A DNA stretch of 38,431 bases from Oscillospiraceae bacterium (GTDB taxonomy: Bacteria; Bacillota; Clostridia; Monoglobales; Monoglobaceae). Below, piece after piece: positions 17,254-27,000 of the stretch. The position numbers and the translations under genes were made by a program. The stretch lies in NCBI GenBank assembly GCA_015068605.1, contig SVKF01000015.1, positions 1-38,431 on the forward strand, in the 5' to 3' direction. Within the stretch, counting starts at the first letter, position 1, and each line of letters opens with the position of its first letter. The notes beneath the pieces are model-generated. The model ran no database searches. It was not told the DNA's origin and saw only the letters and a program-made list of their open reading frames with translations.

Positions 17254-20200
17254 ATGAACAGATACCATAAAAAAAGAAATTGCATATCCGTATCAAAATG
17301 CGGAGAGGAAAGAGGGCAATCCTTTTCCTGTAAGGCAGGCGGCTGCCATAAAATATACAAAGAAGCAGAGCAAAAGGAAGCATCACATATATATCGCCTG
17401 CGATTTGATATAAAACGCAACGAAAGTGCCGGTGGAATTTATTTAAAGCTTGAAAGCAAAAGCGATACGGAATTTACTGCCGAATATGAAAGCTCGCTCA
17501 TTCATTTTATTGCTTCGGGCGGTGATTTCTATGTTTTCTCGGGAGATGGGAATAAAAGTGTCATTCTTGCAGGCTTAGAGTATGAGGAAAAGGTGTGGTA
17601 TACTCTTGAAATCTGGGTTGATTTAAAAAGCGGTGTTGTTTATACCTATAGTGACGACAAAAAGATTTCCGAAACAAGGCTTCCCTTCGCCTGTGATTAT
17701 ATTGACGGAGCGTGGATGCTGGTTAAACCGGGAACAGACACCAATTGCATAAGCATTGATAATGTTTCGTTTAAAGCATTAGACAATGATGAGTTACAGA
17801 TGCTCAAGGACGAGGGGGTTAATGTTCCCGAAAAGCTCTGGAGAACGGTAAACTTAACCGTAACCTCAAATGAAACGGGAAATATTTTCCGCAACGGGCA
17901 TAAATGCGAAATGCTTGTTAAGGCGGAAAATCTTTCGGGCAAGGATATTGACGGAGAGCTGAAAATTTCCGTGCTTGACAGCTATAAAAAGCAGGTGTGG
18001 AGTCACAGCGAGGCGGTATCTGTTAAGAATGGCGAAATTCTTGAAATGAGCAGTGCGCCTGAAATCTCTCGATTTGATATATATGATTTTAAGGCAGAGC
18101 TTTGTTGCGGCGAGGATATTATATGCGAGGCAAAGAAATTTTCCTATGTAAATCTTCCCGATAAGGCTTTGGGGAATCCGCTTTACGGAATGTGCTCTCA
18201 TACAAATAAGGTGGGCAGGGGATATTTTGATGACACTATGTCCACAATTGGGAAATTAGGTGTCGGAATAAACCGAGAGGACCTTGACTGGGAGTTTTAT
18301 GAACCAACACCGGGCGAATACGGCTTCAGACCGGAAAAGAAGGCTTATTTTGAGAGCTGGCTATCCCGTCTTGACGAATATAATATGAAGCCGCTTATAA
18401 TCTGGTGGTGCGAAAACCCTGCCTATGGAATAAACTGGGGCGAGGGTGTTCCGAAAAATGAGGAACAGCTTAACGCTCTTGAGGAGGCGGCATACCGCTT
18501 TGCCAAGGAATACGGAGACCGCTGTCCTTACTATGAGCTTAGCAATGAGCTGAACAGCTTTAAAAGACAGGACGAGGTGTCCTGCAAGCAGTTTGCGAAA
18601 GCCCTGCAGTCGTTTTATAAAGGAATAAAGCGCGGAAATCCCAATGCGTTTGTGTTGGGACACGCCGTCGGAGGAATTCACGTTCATTGGATTGAAAATG
18701 TTTTAGAAGCAGGCGGAGCGGGCTATTGCGATGGCTTTGGTGTTCACCCGTATCCGAGAATTCCTGAGGCTAACCTGGTAAATGAGCTTACGGAATTAAG
18801 AGAGATGTTTGATTCTCACGGTTGGGAAAATCTCAAAATATGGATTACAGAAACCGTGTCCTCATCATCTTCTCAATATAATACAGAGCAACAGCAGGCA
18901 TATTATATGATAAGAGAGTTTGCCCTCTTTGAGGCAACCAAGCTTGCGGATAAGCTTTTTGTGTATCAGATACAGACAAGCGAAATTCCCGAGAGTGACA
19001 ATGAGGCATGCTTTGGTATGGTTAAAGGCTGGGGAGCTGAAAATCCGTATAGTGCAAAGCCTGTATTTATGTATCTGACAAATTATATGAAGCTGACCTC
19101 CGATGCAGAATTTAAAGAACAGCTTGTCAAGGACAATATATACATCTACAGATGGGAAAAGAAAAACGGAAATAGTCTTTATATGCTTCATTGCAACAGC
19201 TCTGTTGAGCCTGTCACCATTGATTTCTCAGCAGAAACAGGAGTTATGCTTGACGGTAACGGAAACCCCTCAACGCTGTATGGCATTGGCGGAAAATTCT
19301 CATTCGTACTCACTGATGACCCTGTTTATTTTGAAACAAGTTCAAGCTCCTTTAGGATTCTTGAAAAGGCGGATTTCAAAGTGGATAAGCATATTATTGA
19401 TATGACCGTGGGGGATAAGGCTGAGTTTAATGTAGAGGTATTTAACGGAGCGGAAATTCAGGTGATTGCAAAGGAAAACTACACCGTTGAAGCTGACGGA
19501 AGCAAATATACAATTACAATGAATTCCTTGTCCGAGGTATATGATTTTACGGCAAGAAATGACTGGAAGGGTCGTGACCTTAACCGTGATTATGTTAAGC
19601 TTTTGCTTAAAAAGGGCGGAAAGCCAAGCTCTGTTATTTTGGTTGGAATAAACTGCAAGGAAAAGGTATATGTTGATTTGAATGTGAGAAACACATACGG
19701 AAATGGCAAGAGCCTTGAGGGTGAAATTACCGTTACAAATAACAGCATTTCAAACAGTATAAGCGGCCTGCTCAAAATTGAAAGCCCCGTGGCGATTGCA
19801 AAAGGCTTTGCTCCTGTTGAGGTTGAAGATATAGAGCCTATGGGAAAATACACCGTAAGCTTTAATATTCCGCAAAGCCATCTTAAAAATATGAACACAT
19901 ATATGGCAAGCTTTACCTACGGAAGGGGCGAAAGAGCGGAAGGGCATTTAAGTGCCTGCGGAGGCTCTAATATGTATCATTGTGATACGGGCATGAAGGT
20001 TGCGAAGCTGTATAAAGCGAAAGAGGAAACACTTATTGACGGAATACTGGATAAGGATGAATGGGAGGATTATTTCTACGGTGCATTCAAGCTTAAAAAC
20101 GGATTTTGCGGCAGCACTTATGTTAAATGGGATGAAGATTTTATATATGTTGCGGCAATGGTCTCAGACCGTGTTCATAATTCCATTGAGGTTATGACAG

Positions 20201-20559
20201 AAATTCGGAAGGGTGACTGCCTTTTCATAACTGTTAAACCAACAATGGTGCAAAGACACGATAGCCGTATTTCGGTTGCATTAACTCAAGCACCTAATTC
20301 GGATATGCCAACGGTTCATCTTGACTGGTCGCAGATTGAAAATCCGTGCATAGAGCAAATTATGGAGAAAAGTGATGCAAAAGTTGTGAGAAATCGCAAA
20401 ATGACAGTTTATGAATGTAAAATTCCGAGAGAGGCTGTGTATGTTGATGATTTTTGCGAAAACGAAAATTTCTGGTTCAGCGTTGGAATACACGATATTG
20501 ACGGAAAGAAGGAACAGACCTATGAGCTTGCTCAATGGGTTTGCCTGGCGGAGGAATAA
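17254..20559 (+). CDS. Clan GH-A-type hydrolase paralog without signal peptide (copy 2)
   Basis: 1101 aa. It matches copies 1 and 3 throughout: barrel opening GMCSHTNK, acid/base Asn431-Glu432 (ELSNE), nucleophile Glu533 (IWITET), RNDWKGRDLNRDYVKL, and a CBM9-like domain from about 927 (LIDGILDKDEW). Its N-terminus, MNRYHKKRNCISVSK, is charged and aligns to copy 1 only from about residue 62 there. The signal peptide and first strand of the jelly roll (about 44 residues) are therefore missing. It lies in the same frame as copy 1 after two stop codons (TAA TAA), with its own AGAAGGGAAG ribosome site, so no lost leader is hidden upstream. About 26 cysteines (8 in copy 1) fit a cytoplasmic enzyme. 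It is either an intracellular version or a truncated duplicate. Confidence 0.82.
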   Translation: MNRYHKKRNCISVSKCGEERGQSFSCKAGGCHKIYKEAEQKEASHIYRLRFDIKRNESAGGIYLKLESKSDTEFTAEYESSLIHFIASGGDFYVFSGDGNKSVILAGLEYEEKVWYTLEIWVDLKSGVVYTYSDDKKISETRLPFACDYIDGAWMLVKPGTDTNCISIDNVSFKALDNDELQMLKDEGVNVPEKLWRTVNLTVTSNETGNIFRNGHKCEMLVKAENLSGKDIDGELKISVLDSYKKQVWSHSEAVSVKNGEILEMSSAPEISRFDIYDFKAELCCGEDIICEAKKFSYVNLPDKALGNPLYGMCSHTNKVGRGYFDDTMSTIGKLGVGINREDLDWEFYEPTPGEYGFRPEKKAYFESWLSRLDEYNMKPLIIWWCENPAYGINWGEGVPKNEEQLNALEEAAYRFAKEYGDRCPYYELSNELNSFKRQDEVSCKQFAKALQSFYKGIKRGNPNAFVLGHAVGGIHVHWIENVLEAGGAGYCDGFGVHPYPRIPEANLVNELTELREMFDSHGWENLKIWITETVSSSSSQYNTEQQQAYYMIREFALFEATKLADKLFVYQIQTSEIPESDNEACFGMVKGWGAENPYSAKPVFMYLTNYMKLTSDAEFKEQLVKDNIYIYRWEKKNGNSLYMLHCNSSVEPVTIDFSAETGVMLDGNGNPSTLYGIGGKFSFVLTDDPVYFETSSSSFRILEKADFKVDKHIIDMTVGDKAEFNVEVFNGAEIQVIAKENYTVEADGSKYTITMNSLSEVYDFTARNDWKGRDLNRDYVKLLLKKGGKPSSVILVGINCKEKVYVDLNVRNTYGNGKSLEGEITVTNNSISNSISGLLKIESPVAIAKGFAPVEVEDIEPMGKYTVSFNIPQSHLKNMNTYMASFTYGRGERAEGHLSACGGSNMYHCDTGMKVAKLYKAKEETLIDGILDKDEWEDYFYGAFKLKNGFCGSTYVKWDEDFIYVAAMVSDRVHNSIEVMTEIRKGDCLFITVKPTMVQRHDSRISVALTQAPNSDMPTVHLDWSQIENPCIEQIMEKSDAKVVRNRKMTVYECKIPREAVYVDDFCENENFWFSVGIHDIDGKKEQTYELAQWVCLAEE

Positions 20560-20580
20560 AAAACGAAGAGGGTGAAGGAA

Positions 20581-23500
20581 ATGAAAAAGCTTATATTTAT
20601 CATAACGATTATTCTTTCCTGCTTTGTGGTATGCAAGGCAGAGAGCCTTTGTTATATGGATTTTGAAGGCTATACAGGCGGAAATAAAAATACAGGCTTT
20701 AAAGAGGTTGTGGGAGAATTTGAAGCAGTTGACGGCTGTGACAGCGACGTTGCCATAGCCTCTGCCGCAGGAACAAGCGGCAGGCTCTACAAAAAATTCG
20801 ACAATACCGTTTCCGATGCCCTTTACCATCTTTCATTTTCTCTGCTTGCAGATGGAGATGCCGGAGTGCGTATCAGATTAACAAATTCCAAATATACGAA
20901 TTATTATGACGGAAGTGCTATGTTCCAAAGCTTTTTCTGTGAAAACCAAAAGGTGGGCTTTTATAACGGGACTAAGGGATGGACACAAAACCCAAAAACC
21001 GTTTCCATAATTGAAAATGATTGGAACGAAGCGGATATTTGGCTTGATTTAATTGAGAGAAAGGCTTATTACTACATAAACGGAACGCAGATAGGGACAA
21101 CAGGCATCACGGAGGACATTGAAAGCATAAGCGGATTTTGGTTTGTTATTTTTTCGGAAAATGAAGGACAGATAAAGCTTGACAATATTTCTCTTGAAAA
21201 GGCGGATATAAATTATGCAAAAGAGCTTCTTCAAAAAGGCGAAACAGTGCCAAAGTGCGGATTTGAGCCATTGGCGGTGACCTTTGAGAGTGAAAATGCA
21301 GGAAAAATCTTTTCGGATAAGGATGAGGTTTGGCTTACGGTGAATTATCATAATAAAGAAGATTATGAAGTTACCGCAAGGCTTTTGTATAAAGTGTATG
21401 ACTGTCAAAAAAAGCTGATTTGGACGCATGAGAATGAGATTTCTGTTCAGCCGATGGGACAGCTTTTAGAGGAGATATATCCCGATGTAGCCCTTTATGA
21501 TATTTATAATTTAGAGGTTACGGTAAGCGCAGATGATTTTTCGCAAAAGAAATCGGAGTGTGAGTTTTCTTTTGCGAAGCTGCCTGAAGGCAAAAATATG
21601 AATTACGGAATTTGCAGCCACACAAACAAGGAAAACAGAACAAAGCTTAAAAAGGGGATGCCCATAGTTCAGAAAATGGGCGTAGGCATTAACCGAGAAG
21701 ATTTTGGCTGGGTAAACTATGAAACTGCCCCGGGTGTATATTGGGGGAATGCGGAGCGGAAGGAGTATTTTGAAAGCTGGCTTTCATATCTTGAGGAAGC
21801 GAATATGGAACCCCTTATAATCTGGTGGGCGGAAAACCCTAATGTGGGTGTGCCGTCCGGGAGCTATATTCCGCGAACAGAGGAGGGGCTTTTAGCCCTT
21901 GAAAATGCGGCGGAGAATTTTGCGAGAGAATATAAAGACCGCATAACATATTATGAGTTTTCAAACGAGCTTAATAATTTGTCTCAGGACATTGTTTCCT
22001 GTGAAGATTACGCAAAGGCACTTGAGGCGTTTTATAACGGAATAAAAAGAGGAAATCCAAATGCTTTTGTTTTAGGTCATGCTGTTGGCGGAACGGATGT
22101 GAGCTGGCAGGAAAAAATGCTGTCCTTGGGCGGAGCGGAGCATTGTGACGGAATGGGTGTGCATTTTTATACAAGAGCACCCGAAAAAACATTTCCGAAG
22201 GTAATTGATGAGCTTGAAGTAATGTATGAAAAAAACGGATGGACGCATCTTAAAATCTGGATAACCGAGGCTATAACCTCAGCCTCAAAGGAATATAACA
22301 GTCCTATGGAGCATGGCTATTTTATGGTGAGAAATTTTGCCATCTTTGAAAGCCGTCAGATTGCCGAAAGGTTTTTTATCTATCAGCTCCAGACTGCCGG
22401 TGTAAATGAGGCGGAAAACGAGGACTGGTTTGGAATGATTAACGGCTGGGATGAAGAAAATGCCTATGGCGCAAACCCCTCACTGCTTTATATGACTAAC
22501 TATTTTGCTCAAACGGAAAATGCGTCTTTTAGTGAGTTTATGGAAAAAGACGGCGTTTATATTTATAAATACAAGAAAAACGACGGCAAAACTCTGCTTA
22601 TGATGTATGCAGAGGACGGAGTTGTTCCCGTGAGCATCAATATGGAGGCTGAAAAGGGAATTTTAACAGACGGCTTCGGCAACGGAACCGAAATTTATTC
22701 AAATAATGGTGTGTTCACATTCGGACTTACGGAGGATATTACCTATTTTGAAGTGGACTCCGAAAAGACAGAGCTTCTTGATTCTCCGCAGATTAAAATT
22801 GACCGAAAAACGGTATGTATAACCGGAAATGACAGAGCAGAGTTTTCTGTTGAAACGGAAATTGACGGAGAAATTCTTGTTGGAATAAAAGAAAATTACA
22901 GTGTGAGCAATATGGGAAACGGCAAATTTTGTATAAGTGTGGAAAATTCCGATATTGCGTTTAAACACATTGAAAGAAATGACTGTGAGGGCAGGGACGA
23001 ATTTAAGGATTATGTGGATTTTTCAGTAATAAAAGACGGAAAAAGATATGCTCATTTCCCGATTGCAATAAGCTATGTTAAGGCTTGTGCTGATATTGAT
23101 GTGCGTGTTCTTGATGTAATGGATGACGGAAGTTTAAAGGTAGAGACAACCTTAAAAAGCAACCGCTTTACGGAAAATATCTATGGAACGCTTGAAGTAA
23201 GCTCTCCCGAAACTGTCTTTGAGGCGCTTGCTCCGATTTACATAGACGGGCTGAAGCCGGGCGAGGAAATGAAGCTTACCTTTGACATTCCTGCGGAAAC
23301 GGCTAAAGGCTATTTTGATTGCACTGTTGTCCTTTCGACCATTGACGGGCAAACGGTTTGCGGGTATTTAGGGGAATGTCCCCGTTCCAATTTGTATAAG
23401 AAGCCGTCGGTAATTCCCGTTAAGGCAGTTAAAAAGACTTCGATTGAAACAGTTTTTGACGGAATTTTAAACGATGGCGAGTGGGCAGAGCATAAAATTT

Positions 23501-23961
23501 ATGAATTTGGAAATAAAAACAGCGACTTTTCCGCCGTTTACTATGTTAAATGGGATAACGATTATCTTTATGCGGCGTCGAAGGTGAAGGACGATATTCA
23601 TACGCAAAATGAGGTGGCAACCCATATAAGATTTGCCGATTCTGTCAATGTGGCGATTAAGCCGACATATTCTCAAAGACATGAAAACCGAGTAAGCCTT
23701 GCGGTGTCGGATAGTGGCGGAGTGAATCTTGACTGGACATATTTTAATGTGGAGACAGACAAAAGTCTGTGCGAATATAGCTGTGTATTAAGCGAAGCTA
23801 CGGGCGAAACGGTATATGAGGCTAAAATCCCATGGAAAATGCTATATCATAAGACTGTTGATAAAAGCACAAATATGTATCTGAAATTGGGAGCTTATGA
23901 TAAGGATGAGGCGGAAACCGCATCGAAAATATATGCAACATGGATTTGTCTTGTGGATTAA
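20581..23961 (+). CDS. Secreted clan GH-A-type glycoside hydrolase with CBM9-like domain (copy 3)
   Basis: 1126 aa from the ATG at 20581, which lies behind GAGGGTGAAGGAA. A GTG at 20572 would overlap that ribosome site, so it is not chosen. The signal peptide (MKKLIFIITIILSCFVVC) ends near CKA-ES. Layout as in copy 1: jelly roll, Ig-like, barrel, beta domains, and CBM9-like from about 957 (VFDGILNDGEW). Catalytic residues by position: Asn462-Glu463 (EFSNE) and Glu563 (IWITEA). The RND..GRD...DYV motif is kept as RNDCEGRDEFKDYVDF. It has about 19 cysteines in the mature part, unlike copy 1. Divergence from copies 1 and 2 suggests different linkages or side chains; the substrate is not known. 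Confidence 0.85.
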   Translation: MKKLIFIITIILSCFVVCKAESLCYMDFEGYTGGNKNTGFKEVVGEFEAVDGCDSDVAIASAAGTSGRLYKKFDNTVSDALYHLSFSLLADGDAGVRIRLTNSKYTNYYDGSAMFQSFFCENQKVGFYNGTKGWTQNPKTVSIIENDWNEADIWLDLIERKAYYYINGTQIGTTGITEDIESISGFWFVIFSENEGQIKLDNISLEKADINYAKELLQKGETVPKCGFEPLAVTFESENAGKIFSDKDEVWLTVNYHNKEDYEVTARLLYKVYDCQKKLIWTHENEISVQPMGQLLEEIYPDVALYDIYNLEVTVSADDFSQKKSECEFSFAKLPEGKNMNYGICSHTNKENRTKLKKGMPIVQKMGVGINREDFGWVNYETAPGVYWGNAERKEYFESWLSYLEEANMEPLIIWWAENPNVGVPSGSYIPRTEEGLLALENAAENFAREYKDRITYYEFSNELNNLSQDIVSCEDYAKALEAFYNGIKRGNPNAFVLGHAVGGTDVSWQEKMLSLGGAEHCDGMGVHFYTRAPEKTFPKVIDELEVMYEKNGWTHLKIWITEAITSASKEYNSPMEHGYFMVRNFAIFESRQIAERFFIYQLQTAGVNEAENEDWFGMINGWDEENAYGANPSLLYMTNYFAQTENASFSEFMEKDGVYIYKYKKNDGKTLLMMYAEDGVVPVSINMEAEKGILTDGFGNGTEIYSNNGVFTFGLTEDITYFEVDSEKTELLDSPQIKIDRKTVCITGNDRAEFSVETEIDGEILVGIKENYSVSNMGNGKFCISVENSDIAFKHIERNDCEGRDEFKDYVDFSVIKDGKRYAHFPIAISYVKACADIDVRVLDVMDDGSLKVETTLKSNRFTENIYGTLEVSSPETVFEALAPIYIDGLKPGEEMKLTFDIPAETAKGYFDCTVVLSTIDGQTVCGYLGECPRSNLYKKPSVIPVKAVKKTSIETVFDGILNDGEWAEHKIYEFGNKNSDFSAVYYVKWDNDYLYAASKVKDDIHTQNEVATHIRFADSVNVAIKPTYSQRHENRVSLAVSDSGGVNLDWTYFNVETDKSLCEYSCVLSEATGETVYEAKIPWKMLYHKTVDKSTNMYLKLGAYDKDEAETASKIYATWICLVD

Positions 23962-24020
23962 AATGAAAATAATAAAACGGCATAGCCGAATTAAAATAAA
24001 AAGAAAAGAAGGGTTAAATT

Positions 24021-27000
24021 ATGAAAAAGAATGTAAGAAAATTTGTTGGAATTATTCTTGCGGTGGCACAGCTTCTGGCGTGTATCACAGTAATGAATGT
24101 TTCGGCAGCTACACCTGATGAGGGTGTAGAGGTGGTAACTCAGCTTTTTAAGGATGAGTTTAATTATGAGGTTGGCGCAATGACCTACGCCGGAACAAAC
24201 AATACATGGGAAGCGCTTGCAAGCAAGAGTGACCCCAAAAATGTAACCATTGTTCAGGACGAAACGGGAAATAAATATGCAAATGTTGCCTCAGAGCTTA
24301 CGGCGGAAGGTATTTATTGGAGCCATGGAATGAGGAAGTATTTTTCGAAGATAAGCTCGGGGAAGGTTCGTTTAAGCGTTGATGTGCTTATGACGGCTGA
24401 AAACTGCGGTGAAATTCATATGGGAGCAGGCTGGAATACAATGCGTCCTATGGTGCAATTTAAAGAAGGGGCATTTTATGTATATCAGGAAAGCGATGCT
24501 GTTGAACACCCAAGCAGAAAGCTTATAACTGCATCTCTTAATGAGTGGTATGAGGTTGGCGTTATTGCGGATTATGACGATTTGACTTATGAGGTTTTAA
24601 TTTCCCAAAATGACAAGCTTTTATACAGAGCAACAGGTATACCTATAAAGGATACTGCCCACGGTTTTTCCTACTTAAGATTTAAGAACAACAATAATTC
24701 GGAATTTTGGGTTGATAATGTTGTTGTTGAAAAGATAACAAAGGCGGACAGAGAAAATGTTATAAGCGGTGTTTATGACACTCTTGACGGATATGAAAGT
24801 CTGACAGACGGCGGTGTTCCGACCGGTAATTTAACAAGCACAGGCTGGGAAGCAGGGGCTTATGGGATTAAAACTACATCCATTGAAAATGAAGACGGAA
24901 ATAAATATATAAATGTCCCAAGCGACGGAAGCTCAATCCAGTATCAGATTGCGGACACAGCAGTTACAACGGGAATATTGCGTTTTAAGTTTTCTATAAA
25001 GTCCACGGATTACACGGGTGCGTTTGTTGAAGTTCACGATTCTGATGCGTATAATTCGGGCGGCCCGGTTGCCATGCATATTCATGACGGATATATTTAT
25101 ACTAAAGCCGGCTTCTGGGATGGAACGGGAACAAAAATAAAAATGGGTGGCATTGCGAAGGATGAATGGTTTGATGCAGAGCTTACCTATAACCTTGATA
25201 AGAATACATACAGCATCCAACTCAGCCGTGACGGTGAGGTTTTCAACTGTTTGAGAGATTTGACAATAAATAAGTATAACAGTCAGGAGGCTCACACCTT
25301 AGGTATTAAGGTTTTAAGATTCAGAGACTGGAGCACCAACGGCGGAGCAACACAGATTGATAATTTTGAATTTGAATATTTGACATCCGAAACAGAGCAG
25401 GATTATATAAGAACAGAGACGAAGTTTGATAATTATGAGACATTGGCGGAAGCTATAACCTCACCATGGGCAGCAACCTATAAAGGGCTTGGTGAATTGT
25501 CGCTTGTTGACTCGGATAACGGGAAAGCAGTTTCTTTCCCTGTAAGTGACAGTAACCACGGAATACAGTATAATATCTCCGGCGGATTTTCCTCGGGCGA
25601 AATGGTTGTGAACTTCTCTGTAAAATCAAATAACGCAAATGGCGGAGCATTAGTTACCTTCCCGAGCGGAACGGGTCAGGAAACCGGACTTGTGGGACTT
25701 CATATGTATAAAGGTGCGTTTACGACTTATGTAACGGGTTACAGCACAGGAAACAAAAGTCTCGGTAAGATAACCGCCAATGAGTGGTATGACATAAGCA
25801 TATCTCTTGATATGAGCAACAAGCTTTACAGTATTCAGATAAAGCATGACGGTGAAGTTGTTGGAGGGCTTTCAAACATTGATTTAATCAAATATTGTTC
25901 AATCGGCGACCTTATGAGTTATATTGGCTCAATCAGATTTGTTGACTGGGGCAAAGGCATTGGAGGAAGCGGATATGAGCTTGACAACTTCTCATTAAGC
26001 TATGTTAATCCGGAAAGTAAAAAGAATTTTATAGTGACGGAAGCGAACTTTGACTCCTCTGACAGCTTAAGTGCCATAAAGGGTTGGACTTATGACAGCG
26101 GAGTTGCATTGAGTGATAATAAGTTATCACTTCCAAGCGGGCTAAATGCACAAAAGGCATTGCCTTTAACCGATACAGGCAAGCTCAAGGTTGAATATAC
26201 TTTAAACGCAAACGGCGGAGGTGCAGAGGTTTTGGCTGTGTCGACAGACGGAGAATTTGCTCTTGCGACTTTTGAAGGCTTGACAGAGGCGGTAACGGTA
26301 ACCAATATTATTGACCTTGAAAATTATAAGGTTACATATTCCGTAAACGGCGAAACCGAAACAACTGTTGATATAGCGGATAAAACAAGCGGAGGGGCAT
26401 TATATAATGTTAATGCAATCAAGGTTGCAAATACGGGTGAGGCGGCAATAACCGTTGATGATTTGACCGTAAGCTCCTATATTGCAAAGCCGACAGTTTC
26501 GGATGATGTAATTAAAGTTACGGATGCCTTTGGAAAGGTTATTTCAAAGGGAACTATTGTAAATCCGGGTGTTAGCACAATTGAGATTGACTTTGGAACA
26601 GATATTGACAGTGAGTCAGCAAAGACAGCAATTAGTCTTACATCAAATAGCGGAGATACCCCGACATTTACGGTTTCAACAAGAGCAGGAAAAAGCGTTT
26701 TGACCTTTGATAAGGCGTTAAAGGCTGAAGAAACCTACACTCTTTCGGTAAGCACAGCCCTTGAAAGCACAAATGGCGAGGCTCTTGAAACGGAGTATAG
26801 CTATAGCTTCACAACAGATAAAGCAGATATTTTTGCGGAAATATCCGCTCCGACAGTTGGAACAAAGGCGATTTATACAGTAGGTCAGCTTAATTCGGGG
26901 GATACCTTAAAGCTTAATGCAAGAGTTGTAAACAGTACAGAATCTAACGCAGATGCGGTATTTGTGGTAGGCTATTATAAAGATGGAATTTTAGAAAATG

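Noticed and set aside
16937-17386. 149-residue minus-strand ORF that could explain the odd start of copy 2
   Set aside because: It lies fully in the antisense of copies 1 and 2. The forward frame has homology right across the region.
20281-20829. 182-residue minus-strand ORF across the copy 2/copy 3 junction
   Set aside because: It is antisense to two well-supported genes, shows no family motif and has no ribosome site.
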